From: Paenibacillus apiarius | Lineage (GTDB): Bacteria > Bacillota > Bacilli > Paenibacillales > Paenibacillaceae | NCBI RefSeq assembly: GCF_017052585.1 | Contig: NZ_JAFFHZ010000001.1 | Location: forward strand, 2,365,001 to 2,429,000 | Direction of reading: 5' to 3' | DNA length: 64,000 bases | Part shown: in pieces, positions 10,849 through 19,904 of the stretch | Position numbering within the stretch: the first letter of the stretch is position 1 | Layout: every line of letters begins with the position of its first letter | Notes under the pieces: model-generated | Told to the model about the DNA's origin: nothing | Databases searched by the model: none | The model's input: the letters and a program-made list of their open reading frames with translations, nothing else | Program-made: the position numbers and the translations under genes

Positions 10849-10871
10849 AATTTCTAATTTGGCTGTTTATT

Positions 10872-10900
10872 ATCGTACCAACCATTCCCAAATTAGTCAA
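10872..10900 (-). promoter_or_regulatory. sigma-A promoter of abrB
   Basis: On the minus strand TTGACT, 17 nt, TACGAT. Transcription would start near 10865. The divergent intergenic region (10802-11163) is AT-rich and holds this promoter and the TGTCGAA boxes. Confidence 0.75.
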
Positions 10901-11051
10901 CCTGTAAAATTCGTAGATATCGTGCTAATTTATGGTTTTTAGCATTTTTTTAACTGAATTTTAACTATTTTTTACGATTTAGTACTCACATTTGCACTTA
11001 GATGGTGATTTTTGTTAGGAAATAAAGGGAAACGCGGATAAACAAAACCTT

Positions 11052-11087
11052 TTCGACAACTTCATCAATTTTGAAAACGATGTCGAA
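11052..11087. promoter_or_regulatory. two 0A-like boxes upstream of the HD gene
   Basis: TTCGACA at 11052-11058 (TGTCGAA on the minus strand) and TGTCGAA at 11081-11087 on the plus strand face each other 22 nt apart. A possible weak promoter (TTGAAA at 11071, TATGAA near 11093) overlaps the second box. Both lie 75-115 nt before the HD gene start. Confidence 0.5.
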
Positions 11088-11163
11088 TAATATATGAATG
11101 TGAACCTTTAATAACGAATGTCTTGAAAATTTGAATCAAATGATTAGAAGGGAGTGAAGATCC

Positions 11164-12447
11164 ATGTTAAAAGAAGAAAAGGTATTTAAAGACCCGGTAC
11201 ATAATTATGTCCATGTCCAGGATCGCACGATTTGGGATCTCATCAATACGAAAGAATTTCAACGCTTGCGCCGCATCCGCCAGCTTGGAACGTCATACTT
11301 GACGTTTCACGGGGCAGAGCATAGCCGATTTTCCCATTCACTCGGTGTATACGAAATAACGCGCCGCATCATTTCTCAATTCGAACGCAACGGCTACGAG
11401 GACTGGCCGCAGGAACAAAGCCTGGTAGCGTTATGTGCTGCCCTGCTTCATGATGTGGGGCACGGGCCGTTTTCCCATTCCATTGAAGAAGCGTTCGGGA
11501 TGTTCCATGAAGATTGGACATGCCGCATTATATTGGAAGATTCTGAAATCCATCAGGTGCTTAGCCGGATTGATCCGGCATTTCCTGAGCAGGTAGCAGC
11601 GGTCATTCAAAAAACGTACAACTATCCGATTGTCGTCAACCTGGTGTCCGGTCCGCTTGATGCGGATCGCATGGATTACTTGCTTCGGGACGCCTATTTT
11701 ACCGGTGTCAATTACGGAACTTTTGATATTGACCGGATACTGCGGCTTGTGCGCCCATATAAAGAGCGGATTGTCGTAAAGGAAAGCGGAATGCATGCGG
11801 TGGAGCATTACCTGCTCTCGCGTTATGAAATGTATTGGCAGGTGTATTTTCACCCTGTTACACGCAGCTCGGAAATGGTGCTGAGGCACATTTTCAAACG
11901 GGCCAAGGAGCTTTATTTGCAAGGCTACTCGTTCCGCTACTTTTTGGAGCCGCTGGATGCGCTGTTTGAGGGTACGATGACAACGGCACATTACGTGCAG
12001 CTTGACGAGGCTTTTGTTCAGACTGCATTTATGCAATGGATGAATGAACAGGACAAGCTTCTTGCCGACTTGTGTCAACGATTTATCGAGCGTAAACTGT
12101 ACAAGTATATTGAAGTCGACGAGTTGAATCCCGAGTGGGTGGAACGGCTATGTCAGGATTGGCATGCGGCAGGCTTGGATCCGGAATACGATATCATGTT
12201 CGATTCCCCTTCAGATAATCCATATGATGTGTATCGTTCGGGAGAGGAACCGACGCAGCAGCATATATTGCTGTGGGATGGCCATGACCAAGTGATGGAA
12301 TTGTCTAAAAAATCGGATATCGTGCGTTCCATCAGCGGCATTCGCCGCGGGAACCACTATATTTATTTCCCGATGGACAAACTTAAAGCGGTAGAGCACC
12401 GGCTCACGGACGAAGTAAAGCGGATGTTCCTGAAGCGTGGAAAATGA
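11164..12447 (+). CDS. HD-domain phosphohydrolase (YwfO/SAMHD1-like)
   Basis: A 427-residue HD-superfamily protein of the dGTPase/SAMHD1/YwfO type. The metal ligands are visible: H53 and H58 in AEHSRFSHSLGV, the HD pair at 96-97 in LLHDVGHGPFSHS, and the distal Asp in GPLDADRMDYLL. Relatives hydrolyse dNTPs or other nucleotides; the substrate here is unknown. The ATG follows AAGGGAGTGAAG. It occupies the place of metS in the B. subtilis order. Spo0A-like boxes lie upstream, and abrB is divergent. Confidence 0.85.
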   Translation: MLKEEKVFKDPVHNYVHVQDRTIWDLINTKEFQRLRRIRQLGTSYLTFHGAEHSRFSHSLGVYEITRRIISQFERNGYEDWPQEQSLVALCAALLHDVGHGPFSHSIEEAFGMFHEDWTCRIILEDSEIHQVLSRIDPAFPEQVAAVIQKTYNYPIVVNLVSGPLDADRMDYLLRDAYFTGVNYGTFDIDRILRLVRPYKERIVVKESGMHAVEHYLLSRYEMYWQVYFHPVTRSSEMVLRHIFKRAKELYLQGYSFRYFLEPLDALFEGTMTTAHYVQLDEAFVQTAFMQWMNEQDKLLADLCQRFIERKLYKYIEVDELNPEWVERLCQDWHAAGLDPEYDIMFDSPSDNPYDVYRSGEEPTQQHILLWDGHDQVMELSKKSDIVRSISGIRRGNHYIYFPMDKLKAVEHRLTDEVKRMFLKRGK

Positions 12448-12549
12448 GCCAAAAGATGGATTGATGGATGAAACTCGGCACAACGCTTTCATAAATTATG
12501 AAGCAATGAAGGCAGTACTCATTATATTTTGGAAAAGGAGCGCATCGAC

Positions 12550-13317
12550 GTGCTATTTGATACGCATACCCATTTGGACAACGAAGCATTTAACGAGGAC
12601 CGCGAGGCAGTCATCGCCCATGCAGTGGAGCAGGGCGTTACGCGTATGGTCAATGTCGGCTTTAACCGCGAGACCATTCCCACAACAATGGCGTTAGCTG
12701 AGAAATATGATTTCATCTATGCGGCGGTAGGCTGGCATCCGGTAGATGCTATAACGATGAAGCCGGAAGATATCGATTGGATTGCCGAGCTTGCCAAGCA
12801 TGACAAAGTCGTCGCCATCGGAGAGATTGGCCTCGACTATCATTGGGATACATCACCGAAGGATGTTCAGCAGCGTGTATTTCGTCAGCAGATCGGACTG
12901 GCCCGGGAGTTGAACATGCCAATCGTCATTCATAACCGCGAGGCTCATGAAGATGTGGTCCGTATTTTACGTGAAGAGAAGGCTAGTGAAGTCGGCGGGA
13001 TTATGCATTCCTTTTCCGGCAGCTGGGAGACCGCAAAAGTGTGTCTGGAAATGGGGTTCTACCTTTCCTTCGGCGGCCCGATTACGTTTAAAAATGCAAA
13101 ACAGCCCAAAGAAGTGCTTGTCAAGGTGCCTAATGACCGATTGCTCATCGAAACGGACTCCCCTTATTTGACTCCGCATCCTTTTCGCGGGAAAAGAAAC
13201 GAGTCTGCACATGTGCGTCTCGTAGCGGAAGCGGGAGCGCAATTGAAGGGAATGGAATATGAAGAATTTTGCAGAATAACGACCGAAAACGGAGTGACAT
13301 GTTTTGACATACGGTGA
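12550..13317 (+). CDS. TatD family metal-dependent hydrolase (YabD)
   Basis: A 255-residue TatD-type amidohydrolase-fold nuclease. It has the metal motif DTHTHLD at the N-terminus, GEIGLDYH, the VIHNREAH histidine, MHSFSGSWE and the ETDSPYLTP aspartate. E. coli TatD is a 3'-5' exonuclease; the cellular role in Firmicutes is unclear. The GTG at 12550 has AAAAGGAG 9 nt upstream and gives the family N-terminus; a TTG start at 12529 would overlap the ribosome binding site. Confidence 0.92.
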   Translation: MLFDTHTHLDNEAFNEDREAVIAHAVEQGVTRMVNVGFNRETIPTTMALAEKYDFIYAAVGWHPVDAITMKPEDIDWIAELAKHDKVVAIGEIGLDYHWDTSPKDVQQRVFRQQIGLARELNMPIVIHNREAHEDVVRILREEKASEVGGIMHSFSGSWETAKVCLEMGFYLSFGGPITFKNAKQPKEVLVKVPNDRLLIETDSPYLTPHPFRGKRNESAHVRLVAEAGAQLKGMEYEEFCRITTENGVTCFDIR

Positions 13318-13439
13318 AAATCAATGAAAAACCGATGAAATAAAGTTCTAGACCACAAGATAAGTGGATTTGTTCAAGAAAAATCGATTTTGTTACTTTT
13401 TTTTAACCCTTTTTGACTTAAAACGTGATTGATACCGTC

Positions 13440-13469
13440 TTTACAAGGTGATTGCAAACACGATATGAT
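13440..13469 (+). promoter_or_regulatory. sigma-A promoter upstream of the c-di-AMP riboswitch
   Basis: TTTACA at 13440-13445, 18 nt, TATGAT at 13464-13469. It would start transcription about 40 nt before the riboswitch core. The stretch 13318-13439 has nothing else recognisable. Confidence 0.6.
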
Positions 13470-13513
13470 TTCTCACAGATGTTCGTAAACACTTGAATAT
13501 TGTTCCAACCAAC

Positions 13514-13715
13514 CAGTATCGCTTAATCTCCATTACGGAGAGCGGGGGAACCAAAGCGTGAGCAGTTCGGAATGAATACATGTTCATTCATCCGGAATGC
13601 ATCCTAGGGGTGAGTTCTGAACAGTCGAGCCATGAGCCGGCGAGTTCAGATAGGGCGACTCTCAAGCCCGAACCCGACAGCTAACCTCGTCAGCGTATCG
13701 GAGAGAGGGGTCCTC
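13514..13715 (+). promoter_or_regulatory. c-di-AMP (ydaO/yuaA-type) riboswitch
   Basis: The conserved blocks of the ydaO class are present in order: ATCGCTTAATCTCC, ACGGAGAGCGGGGGAACC, GGGGTGAGTTC, TAGGGCGACTCTCAAGCCC, GAACCCGACAGCTAACC and CGTCAGCGTATCGGAGAGA. This aptamer binds c-di-AMP and usually switches off transcription of cell-wall hydrolase, K+ transport or osmolyte genes. Here the next gene is the 3D-domain protein yabE, a classic ydaO target type. The P-stem near 13570-13600 is a variable hairpin (GAATGAATACATGTTCATTC). Confidence 0.93.
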
Positions 13716-13752
13716 GCGCGTCCTACACTGTTGACGTTTGGGTTTCATTTGG

Positions 13753-13800
13753 GAAGCCACGACAAGAGTCGCCTCTTACGCTAGGCTTCTTTTGTTTTCT
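13753..13800 (+). terminator. riboswitch expression-platform terminator
   Basis: GAAGCC...AAGAG-TCGC-CTCTT...GGCTTC forms a long stem followed by a T-rich run (TTTTGTTTTCT). It lies 40 nt past the c-di-AMP aptamer and 220 nt before yabE. Termination when c-di-AMP is bound is the expected mode. Confidence 0.8.
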
Positions 13801-14022
13801 CTTGAAACTTCTTTTCTCGAATAAAGAAAAGAAAGACGTCATAGGGTGTAAGAAATAGGAGGTGGGAGCAGCCGTTACTGGAGTTGGTGTGAAGAATTCG
13901 ACCATGGCTTGCGTATAAGCCCGACAGATGAACGTATTCTTCACAAACATTCTTGATATAGTCGCGTCAGATGGAATCATGCAAAACACTCGACGGCGGG
14001 ACTATGTAAGGAGGACCGAGAA

Positions 14023-15135
14023 GTGGGAGAGATCGTTAATGATGAAACCCATGAACCCCGATCATCCAGCATGTCGCTCGCAATGCGATGGAAGCATGAA
14101 AATGTACGTGTCGTGTCTGTCATTGCTGCTGTTGCGGTTGTTATCACGTTGATTATGGTATTATATATGTATGGTGCATCGAAGAAGACACTGTCCGTCC
14201 GCGTAGATGGACAAGAGCACGCTTTGGAAACACGCCAAGAGACGCTGCGCAATGTTTTGGATGAGCATGCGATAGCGTTAGGTGCGCATGATGAAGTATC
14301 CAAACCGTTGGATGCGGAAATAACAGATGGCGACAACATCGTCATCGAACGCGCATTGCCCATTAACGTGATGGTAGACGGACAGAAGAAGACACACTAT
14401 ACGACCAAAAAATCGGTGAGCGACGCTTTAGCAGCGCTCCAAATACCCGTTAAAGAAACGGATAAGATATACCCGAGTAAAGATGCTGCCGTTGCAAACA
14501 ATATGGACGTTCGTATCGTGCGCGTCAGCAAGAACGTAGTAGAGCGGAAAGTGAAGGTTCCATTCCAAGTCGTCAAGAAAGCTGACCCTAGCTTGTTGAA
14601 GGGGAAGACGAAGACGGTTCAAAAGGGGAAAGAAGGAATCGTCGTCCAAAAGATTGAAAAAGTTTACGAGGACGGAAAGCTTGTATATTCGCAATTAGTG
14701 GATAAGTCCGTTCAGACGAAGCAGGTCAATCAAATTTTAGCCTACGGAACGAAGAAGGAACCGGAAGTGGCGGTTCTGTCGGCAAGCTCTTCGAATGCCC
14801 GTTCCGGTAAAGTCGGCTTCAGCTACAAGGATATGCTGGAAAACGTTCAATTAACTGCTTATACGGAACAAGAAGGCTCTGCTGGAGCGAAGACCGCTTC
14901 CGGAACCAAGGTGGTTGAAGGGCGTACGATTGCGGTAGATCCGAAGCTCATTCCGCTTGGATGGTGGGTGTATATCGAAGGCATCGGCTTCCGGCGCGCG
15001 GAAGATACAGGCGGAGCGGTTAAAGGCAAAATTATTGACGTTTATTACGATAGCAAAAGCGCAGTACGGAAGTTTGGCCGGAAAAAGGGCCATACGGTAT
15101 ATGTGATCGGTCCGGTGAAGCCGGAAGCGAATTAA
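14023..15135 (+). CDS. yabE: G5 and 3D domain cell-wall protein (YabE/RpfB-like)
   Basis: A 370-residue membrane-anchored exported protein. Hydrophobic segment 29-50 is followed by two ubiquitin-like DUF348 repeats (about 56-160), a G5 domain (about 165-240) and a C-terminal 3D domain (about 270-365). The 3D domain is named for conserved aspartates, seen in AVDPKLIPLG, EDTGGAVKG and IIDVYY. 3D/Sps-type domains act as lytic transglycosylase-like peptidoglycan hydrolases (as in MltA and YocH). It starts at a GTG with AAGGAGG upstream. A c-di-AMP riboswitch in the leader ties it to wall homeostasis. Confidence 0.92.
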   Translation: MGEIVNDETHEPRSSSMSLAMRWKHENVRVVSVIAAVAVVITLIMVLYMYGASKKTLSVRVDGQEHALETRQETLRNVLDEHAIALGAHDEVSKPLDAEITDGDNIVIERALPINVMVDGQKKTHYTTKKSVSDALAALQIPVKETDKIYPSKDAAVANNMDVRIVRVSKNVVERKVKVPFQVVKKADPSLLKGKTKTVQKGKEGIVVQKIEKVYEDGKLVYSQLVDKSVQTKQVNQILAYGTKKEPEVAVLSASSSNARSGKVGFSYKDMLENVQLTAYTEQEGSAGAKTASGTKVVEGRTIAVDPKLIPLGWWVYIEGIGFRRAEDTGGAVKGKIIDVYYDSKSAVRKFGRKKGHTVYVIGPVKPEAN

Positions 15136-15220
15136 TTGATGTGATGACGAGGCAGAGGACTTCCGGTTTGCTGCCGTGTATTTAGGATATAGTAATGGAT
15201 AACGATTTATGTCATGCTAA

Positions 15221-15250
15221 GGAGAGGGAGATCCCTCTTCTTTTGTGCTT
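15221..15250 (+). terminator. yabE terminator
   Basis: Stem GGAGAGGG/CCCTCTTC (one G-U pair) with an AGAT loop, followed by TTTTGTGCTTTTT. Confidence 0.75.
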
Positions 15251-15289
15251 TTTAGAGGTACTTTAGGAAGGCCACTTTTCAGCACCGAG

Positions 15290-15416
15290 AAGGTTGCAAG
15301 AACCCGAAGAAGGAGGAGCGGAGTGCAGGCGAGACTGCATGAGTACCGGACTTCAAGGGTGAATGCAAGATTCGATGCCGAGTCACATCTTGAGATGCTT
15401 CGTGATCAAAAGTGGG
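15290..15416 (+). other. structured intergenic segment before rnmV
   Basis: Between the yabE terminator and rnmV lie a small hairpin (TGCAG-GCGAGA-CTGCA at about 15323-15340) and a second palindromic element (CATCTTGAGATG at about 15387-15398). It ends in CTTCGTGATCAAAAGT, a 16-mer that recurs inverted at about 19750-19765. No clear promoter or reading frame is seen. The style is that of a dispersed intergenic element; no function is assigned. Confidence 0.4.
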
Positions 15417-15440
15417 GGACATGAGGAAGGAGCAAGAACG

Positions 15441-16912
<1,472 letters not shown>

Positions 16913-16958
16913 GCTTCTGCATTGCCTAGCCAACTAGACGATCGCCAATATAGGCAAT

Positions 16959-16987
16959 CACCAAATTACACTTTTGCCCATAGGATG
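16959..16987 (+). promoter_or_regulatory. candidate sigma-K promoter of yabG
   Basis: CAC at 16959-16961 is followed after 17 nt by CATAGGATG, one mismatch from the sigma-K -10 pattern CATANNNTA. The distance to the yabG start (about 22 nt) is plausible. B. subtilis yabG is sigma-K dependent. Confidence 0.4.
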
Positions 16988-17008
16988 GTTGAAGAGGTGA
17001 TCGATCCT

Positions 17009-17902
17009 ATGAAGCAAGGAGATCTGGTCGTACGCAAGTCATACGGCGGCGATATTACATTTCGCATCGATGCGGTTTTTCAGGATATGGCGGTTATAAA
17101 AGGGACTGAATTTCGTCTGCTCGCCGATTCTCCGGTTCAAGACTTGGTCAATGTATCGGAAGCAACGATTAAGCGTCGCACACAGCAAGCTCATATCCAT
17201 ATGCTGGAATCGGTGAAGTCAATTGAACAGCATCAACGCCAACAGACCGAACGCCGCCGCGCCGAGTTTAAATTTTCCGAGGTCCCCAATTCGTCTGCTT
17301 ATTTCGATATGCCTGGCAAGGTACTTCATTTGGATGGCGACTCGAACTATTTGCAGAAGAGCATGGCGATATACAATCAGCTTCGGGTGCCGGCCGAGGG
17401 GCATTACGTGCATGAGTCGAACATGGCGGATATGCTGTACCGCTTGCTTCCGCGCGTCCATCCGGACATCGTCGTCATTACGGGACATGACGGAGTGCTG
17501 AGAAGCGTGAAGGATAGGGATTTGTACAGCTTGCAGAGCTATAAAAATTCGCAAAACTTCGTGAAGGCCGTCCAAATCGCCAGACAGTTCGAACGCCATC
17601 TTGATTTACTGACCGTCGTAGCGGGAGCATGCCAATCCCACTTCGAGGCGCTCCTGCAGTCAGGAGCGAACTTCGCCAGTTCCCCGGGCCGGATTATGAT
17701 ACATGCGTTGGATCCGGTGTATGTCGCTGTAAAGGCTTCCTATACGTCCATAGGTGAGACGGTGCAGATCGGCGATATTACGTCGCATACGATGACGGGA
17801 TTGGATGGATTGGGCGGAATCGAGACACGGGGGAGCTACCGGGTTGGAATGCCGAAATGGAAAGATTTGTCTAGTTTGAATGTAACACCATCCGTAATTT
17901 GA
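17009..17902 (+). CDS. yabG: sporulation-specific protease YabG
   Basis: A 297-residue cysteine-type protease of peptidase family U57. In B. subtilis it is made in the mother cell late in sporulation and trims spore-coat proteins such as SpoIVA and SafA. Conserved segments include KQGDLVVRKSYGGDITFRI at the start, PDIVVITGHDG, VAGACQSHFEALLQSGANF (with the probable catalytic Cys and His) and SSPGRIMIHALDPV. The ATG at 17009 follows AAGAGGTGAT and gives the family length; the TTG at 16922 would add about 29 unsupported residues and cross the candidate promoter. Confidence 0.92.
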   Translation: MKQGDLVVRKSYGGDITFRIDAVFQDMAVIKGTEFRLLADSPVQDLVNVSEATIKRRTQQAHIHMLESVKSIEQHQRQQTERRRAEFKFSEVPNSSAYFDMPGKVLHLDGDSNYLQKSMAIYNQLRVPAEGHYVHESNMADMLYRLLPRVHPDIVVITGHDGVLRSVKDRDLYSLQSYKNSQNFVKAVQIARQFERHLDLLTVVAGACQSHFEALLQSGANFASSPGRIMIHALDPVYVAVKASYTSIGETVQIGDITSHTMTGLDGLGGIETRGSYRVGMPKWKDLSSLNVTPSVI

Positions 17903-17952
17903 ATAAAAAATGATGAATTGTAGAAACTTAAGAAATTGGGCAAAAAAACACA

Positions 17953-17982
17953 TTGACACCTAACAAACCTTGTTGTTATAAT
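17953..17982 (+). promoter_or_regulatory. veg promoter P1 (sigma-A)
   Basis: Consensus TTGACA and TATAAT hexamers with an 18-nt spacer. Confidence 0.85.
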
Positions 17983-17994
17983 TATTTATTTAAT

Positions 17995-18023
17995 TTGACA
18001 TTTCCTCTAACTTTGTTTATAAT
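17995..18023 (+). promoter_or_regulatory. veg promoter P2 (sigma-A)
   Basis: Consensus TTGACA, 17 nt, TATAAT; both hexamers are perfect. With P1 42 nt upstream this makes a tandem, very strong promoter, as expected from the veg promoter of B. subtilis. Confidence 0.92.
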
Positions 18024-18049
18024 GGACAAGGAAAGAGGTGGTAGCTACA

Positions 18050-18325
18050 ATGGCGAGAAATGCGCTATTTGAAATTCGTCGCTGTCTTGAAGCTCATGTC
18101 GGCCAGAAGATTTTGCTCCGTGCAAACGGTGGTCGTCGTAAGACGATTGAACGCACGGGTGTGTTGGAAGAAACCTACCCTTCTGTATTTATTGTCAAGT
18201 TGGACCAGGAACAGAACGCGTTCAAACGGGTGTCCTATAGCTATGCAGATATATTAACAGAATCGGTCGAAGTGACCGTATGCGCCGAGAACGGCGAGCT
18301 GAAGATCGAATACGTTCGTGGTTGA
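18050..18325 (+). CDS. veg: Veg family protein
   Basis: A 91-residue protein of the Veg family, related to eukaryotic-type Sm-like folds by length and composition only. In B. subtilis Veg is abundantly made in growing cells and stimulates biofilm gene expression, by an unclear route. Translation starts at ATG 18050 after GAAAGAGGTGG; the GTG at 18038 lies in the ribosome binding site. It is a single-gene unit bounded by tandem promoters and a terminator. Confidence 0.94.
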   Translation: MARNALFEIRRCLEAHVGQKILLRANGGRRKTIERTGVLEETYPSVFIVKLDQEQNAFKRVSYSYADILTESVEVTVCAENGELKIEYVRG

Positions 18326-18338
18326 ACGTTCATGACGG

Positions 18339-18366
18339 GCAGTCCTTTATGGGCTGCTTTTTTGTT
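18339..18366 (+). terminator. veg terminator
   Basis: Stem GCAGTCC/GGGCTGC with TTTAT loop and a T6 tail, 15 nt after the stop. Confidence 0.85.
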
Positions 18367-18392
18367 GCCCACAAATATGATCGGGTCGCAGC

Positions 18393-18424
18393 GAATAACC
18401 CTTTTTGCTCTAACCAACATTATA
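18393..18424 (+). promoter_or_regulatory. possible sigma-G promoter of sspF
   Basis: GAATA at 18393-18397 and CATTATA at 18418-18424 match the sigma-G hexamers, but the 20-nt spacer is 2 nt longer than usual. It lies about 75 nt before sspF. Confidence 0.35.
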
Positions 18425-18501
18425 GATACACGCCTCGCGCAGCGTATTGAAATGCGCACATTTTTGGAATCGGAACGGATTCCGCCGAAGGAGGTATGAC
18501 G

Positions 18502-18681
18502 ATGGGTCGAAGAAGGCGCAGCAGCTTTATGTCTGAGGAGTTGAAGTACGAATTAGCAAAAGACCTCGGCTTCTATGACACCGTTGCCCAATACGGATGG
18601 GGGGCCATCCGAGCCAAAGATGCAGGAGATATGGTCAAGCGCGCCATTCAATTGGCCGAGCAAGCCGCAGCGAAGAAATAA
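18502..18681 (+). CDS. sspF: small acid-soluble spore protein, alpha/beta type
   Basis: A 59-residue SASP of the SspF subgroup, expected to bind and protect spore DNA. The conserved segments [17 protein letters not shown] and [15 protein letters not shown] are present. The ATG at 18502 is chosen because AAGGAGG ends 7 nt upstream; an ATG at 18496 abuts that site. Its place between veg and ispE matches sspF of B. subtilis. It should be made in the forespore. Confidence 0.93.
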   Translation: MGRRRRSSFMSEELKYELAKDLGFYDTVAQYGWGAIRAKDAGDMVKRAIQLAEQAAAKK

Positions 18682-18700
18682 TCGATTGTTGTCCCAAAAG

Positions 18701-18747
18701 AAGCGAACGGAATGACATCATCGTCACTTCTGTTCGCTTTCCTTATT
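18701..18747 (+). terminator. sspF terminator
   Basis: Long stem AGCGAACGGAATGAC/GTCACTTCTGTTCGCT with ATCATC loop, followed by TTCCTTATT. Confidence 0.82.
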
Positions 18748-18818
18748 CAGTGTTTGGTTATGGTTGGACCATGGAAAAAAAGGCAAAGCTGGTATCAATG
18801 ATATCCCGTTCTACGCGA

Positions 18819-18847
18819 ATGACTTGCCAAGTAGAGTCTGTTATAAT
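18819..18847 (+). promoter_or_regulatory. sigma-A promoter of ispE
   Basis: ATGACT, 17 nt, perfect TATAAT, 40 nt before the ispE start codon. Confidence 0.55.
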
Positions 18848-18886
18848 AACGTAAGCGATCCGTAGGATAAAGAAGGGTGAACGCGA

Positions 18887-19741
18887 GTGAAAGTATACGA
18901 GAAGGCGCCAGCCAAGATTAATTTGCTACTGGACGTGTTACGCAAGCGTGAGGACGGATATCACGACGTCGAAATGGTAATGACGATGGTGGACTTAGCG
19001 GACCGTCTCGAAATGGACGAACTGCCTCGCGACACGATTATCATCTCCAGTCAAGCAGGTTACATACCGTTAGATGAGAAGAACTTGGCGTTCCAAGCGG
19101 CAAAACTAATTAAAGAACGATATGAAGTGAAGCAAGGCGTATATATTCATCTGGACAAAAAGATACCTGTCGCAGCGGGCTTGGCCGGAGGCAGCAGTGA
19201 TGCTGCAGCGACGCTGCGCGGCTTGAACCGGTTATGGCGGCTTGGCATTTCGGACGAGGAGCTGCAGCGGTTAGGTGCGGAGCTTGGTTCGGATGTGCCG
19301 TTCTGCGTGACGGGAGGCACGGCGATTGCCCGGGGGCGGGGCGAAAAGCTCGAAATGATCGAGAACCCGCCGCAATGTTGGGTAGTGCTTGCCAAGCCGC
19401 CCATTAACGTGTCTACGGCCGATGTCTACGGACGTCTGAGGGTGCAGCATATTCAGGAGCATCCTTCCTTGGCGGGGATGCTGCAGGCAATCCAAGGCCA
19501 AGACTTTCATGCCTTGTGCGAATCGCTAGGCAACGTGCTGGAGGACGTGACGCTGCCGATGCATCCGCAGGTGCAGCAGTTGAAGGAAGCAATGGAGAAG
19601 CTCGGCGCAGAAGGCGTGCTCATGTCTGGAAGCGGCCCGACGGTATTTGGCTTAGTGTCCAAGGAATCGAAGATCGCACGGATTTACAATGGCCTGCGCG
19701 GGTTCTGCAAGGAGGTATACGCCGTCCGCATGCTCTCCTAA
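18887..19741 (+). CDS. ispE: 4-diphosphocytidyl-2-C-methyl-D-erythritol kinase
   Basis: Phosphorylates CDP-methylerythritol in the non-mevalonate isoprenoid pathway. The 284-residue GHMP kinase shows the N-terminal [11 protein letters not shown] motif (catalytic Lys), the ATP-binding [15 protein letters not shown] loop (about 93-107) and the C-terminal [12 protein letters not shown] motif. It starts at a GTG with AGAAGGG 9 nt upstream. Confidence 0.96.
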   Translation: MKVYEKAPAKINLLLDVLRKREDGYHDVEMVMTMVDLADRLEMDELPRDTIIISSQAGYIPLDEKNLAFQAAKLIKERYEVKQGVYIHLDKKIPVAAGLAGGSSDAAATLRGLNRLWRLGISDEELQRLGAELGSDVPFCVTGGTAIARGRGEKLEMIENPPQCWVVLAKPPINVSTADVYGRLRVQHIQEHPSLAGMLQAIQGQDFHALCESLGNVLEDVTLPMHPQVQQLKEAMEKLGAEGVLMSGSGPTVFGLVSKESKIARIYNGLRGFCKEVYAVRMLS

Positions 19742-19819
19742 AGGTTAACTTTTGATCACGAAGTGTAACGACATGATGGAGCTTAAGGCAATTTCGTTAC
19801 GAAAAATGAAATTTTTGTC

Positions 19820-19867
19820 TTGACAATCTGTTGTTGTCTTGATAAATAACGTACATTCATGTAATAT
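19820..19867 (+). promoter_or_regulatory. overlapping sigma-A promoters of purR
   Basis: Two promoter readings overlap: TTGACA (19820) with TAAATA (19843), spacer 17; and TTGATA (19839) with TAATAT (19862), spacer 17. Confidence 0.6.
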
Positions 19868-19889
19868 CAACAATATATTATTCGGTTTT
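19845..19889. promoter_or_regulatory. candidate PurBox pair at purR
   Basis: AATAACGTACATT at 19845-19857 (two mismatches in the core) and, on the opposite strand, AAAACCGAATAAT at 19889-19877 (one mismatch) resemble the PurBox AWWWCCGAACWWT. They face each other across 19 nt, overlapping the second promoter. Autoregulation of purR is known in B. subtilis. Confidence 0.4.
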
Positions 19890-19904
19890 GAGCGAGGAGT
19901 TACG

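Noticed and set aside
13723..13989. Minus-strand 88-codon frame over the c-di-AMP riboswitch region
   Set aside because: It overlaps the terminator and leader of yabE and has basic low-complexity composition.
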